Origin: Micromonosporaceae bacterium
Lineage (GTDB): Bacteria; Actinomycetota; Actinomycetes; Mycobacteriales; Micromonosporaceae
Length of the DNA stretch: 33,308 nucleotides
Assembly (NCBI GenBank): GCA_007130245.1
Contig: SLSW01000128.1
Span: 1 to 33,308, forward strand
Direction: 5' to 3'
The translations under genes and the position numbers were made by a program. Shown piece by piece: positions 32,312 through 33,308 of the stretch (positions are counted from its first letter, which is position 1; each line of letters opens with the position of its first letter). Below the pieces are notes generated by a model. The model was not told the origin of the DNA. It did not search any database and saw nothing but the letters and a program-made list of their open reading frames with translations.

Positions 32312-32935
32312 ATGTCGTACCCGATGCCAGGCCAGCCACCGGCACCCGAGCGTAAGCCCAGGCCCGGCACGGTGAGCGCGGCGTCGTGGCTGCTGTTCCT
32401 GGTCGCCGCGATCTACGTGGCCAGCTTCGTGGCCACGCTCATCACGCTGGACGTGTTCGTCAACGCTACCCGGGAGGCCTACGCCGGCACCGAGCTGGAG
32501 GGCCAGGAAGACTTCGCGGTCATCACCACCGTCGCCCAGAGCGTGATCTTCCTGCTCGTCGCGGGCGGCCTGGTGGCGCTGGGGATCCTGAACAACCTCG
32601 GCAAGAACCCCGCCCGCATCGTCACCTGGGTGGTCGGTGGCCTGGTGCTGTGCTGCACGGGTGCGGGCCTGGCCCTGCAGGGCGTCATGACCAGCGTGCC
32701 GGTGCCGGAAGACGTCGAGGGTCCGGATCCGATGGAGGTGCAGCGGCAGATCGAGGCCGCGTTGCCCGACTGGTACATCACGCTGAGCTGGATCGGCTCG
32801 GTGGTCGCTATCCTGGCGCTGATCGTGGCGCTGATCCTGCTGGCGCTGCCGCCGTCGAACGAGTTCTTCCGCAAGACGCCGCCGCAGGCCGAGCCGCCGA
32901 CCTACCCCCCGCCGCCGTACCCACCGGCCGGGTGA
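32312..32935 (+). CDS. Hypothetical membrane protein with proline-rich termini
   Basis: AGGAGG upstream; four hydrophobic segments; tail PPTYPPPPYPPAG. Confidence 0.85.
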   Translation: MSYPMPGQPPAPERKPRPGTVSAASWLLFLVAAIYVASFVATLITLDVFVNATREAYAGTELEGQEDFAVITTVAQSVIFLLVAGGLVALGILNNLGKNPARIVTWVVGGLVLCCTGAGLALQGVMTSVPVPEDVEGPDPMEVQRQIEAALPDWYITLSWIGSVVAILALIVALILLALPPSNEFFRKTPPQAEPPTYPPPPYPPAG

Positions 32936-32941
32936 CGCACC

Positions 32942-33308
32942 GTGCCGACGCCCCGTCGCACCGCCCTGGTCACGGGCGCGACCGCCGGCATCGGCGCCGC
33001 GTTCGCCCGCCGGCTCGCCGCCGACTCGTACGACCTGGTGCTGGTGGCCCGCGACGCGCAGCGGCTGCAGAAGACCGCCGGTGAGCTGACCGGGACGCAC
33101 GGCGTCGCGGTCGAGATCATCGCCGCGGATCTGGCGACGCAAAAGGGCCAGCAGGCGGTGGAGGCGCGGTTGCGCGACCCGGCCGCCCCGGTGGACCTGC
33201 TGGTCAACAACGCCGGCATGAGCCTGAACCAGTCGTTCCTGCGCTCGAGCGCGCAGGCCGAGGAGACGCTGCTGCGCCTGAACGTGCACGCGGTGATGCG
33301 GCTGACCA
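32942..33308 (+). CDS. Short-chain dehydrogenase/reductase, partial (runs off window)
   Basis: VPTPRRTALVTGATAGIGAAFARRLAADSYDLVLVARD...VDLLVNNAGMS: TGxxxGIG and NNAG motifs. Confidence 0.92.
   Translation, partial: MPTPRRTALVTGATAGIGAAFARRLAADSYDLVLVARDAQRLQKTAGELTGTHGVAVEIIAADLATQKGQQAVEARLRDPAAPVDLLVNNAGMSLNQSFLRSSAQAEETLLRLNVHAVMRLT

Overview
High-GC actinobacterial chromosomal window, Micromonosporaceae-like in gene content (lineage is an inference). I support 31 intact or near-intact protein-coding genes, one truncated ABC-ATPase relic, one tentative small ORF and one SDR gene cut by the window end. Blocks, left to right: (1) four tandem universal-stress-protein genes (seven USP domains, minus strand), divergent from a CBS-CBS-BON gene, with two DosR/OsdR-like palindromes; (2) a CcdA/TlpA-type thiol-disulfide pair; (3) an ABC-ATPase C-terminal relic and an LCP (LytR-CpsA-Psr) protein; (4) a TetR regulator and an accessory SecA (SecA2-like); (5) an ArfB-like hydrolase, a NarL/DesK-type two-component system and a NUDIX/NrtR-like protein; (6) an orphan AbiEi-like/DUF559 nuclease-fold gene bracketed by two near-identical 73-nt hairpin repeats; (7) a translationally coupled pair of dynamin-like GTPases with a small membrane protein and a hypothetical; (8) the heat-shock locus dnaK-grpE-dnaJ-hspR ... 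clpB with HspR/HAIR-type operators, interrupted by an ABC exporter/TetR module and two small genes. The most unusual signal is the repeated 73-nt hairpin (69/73 identical, 35 paired positions around a 3-nt loop, no bulges) flanking the orphan nuclease gene. No rRNA, tRNA, CRISPR, transposase or integrase was recognised.
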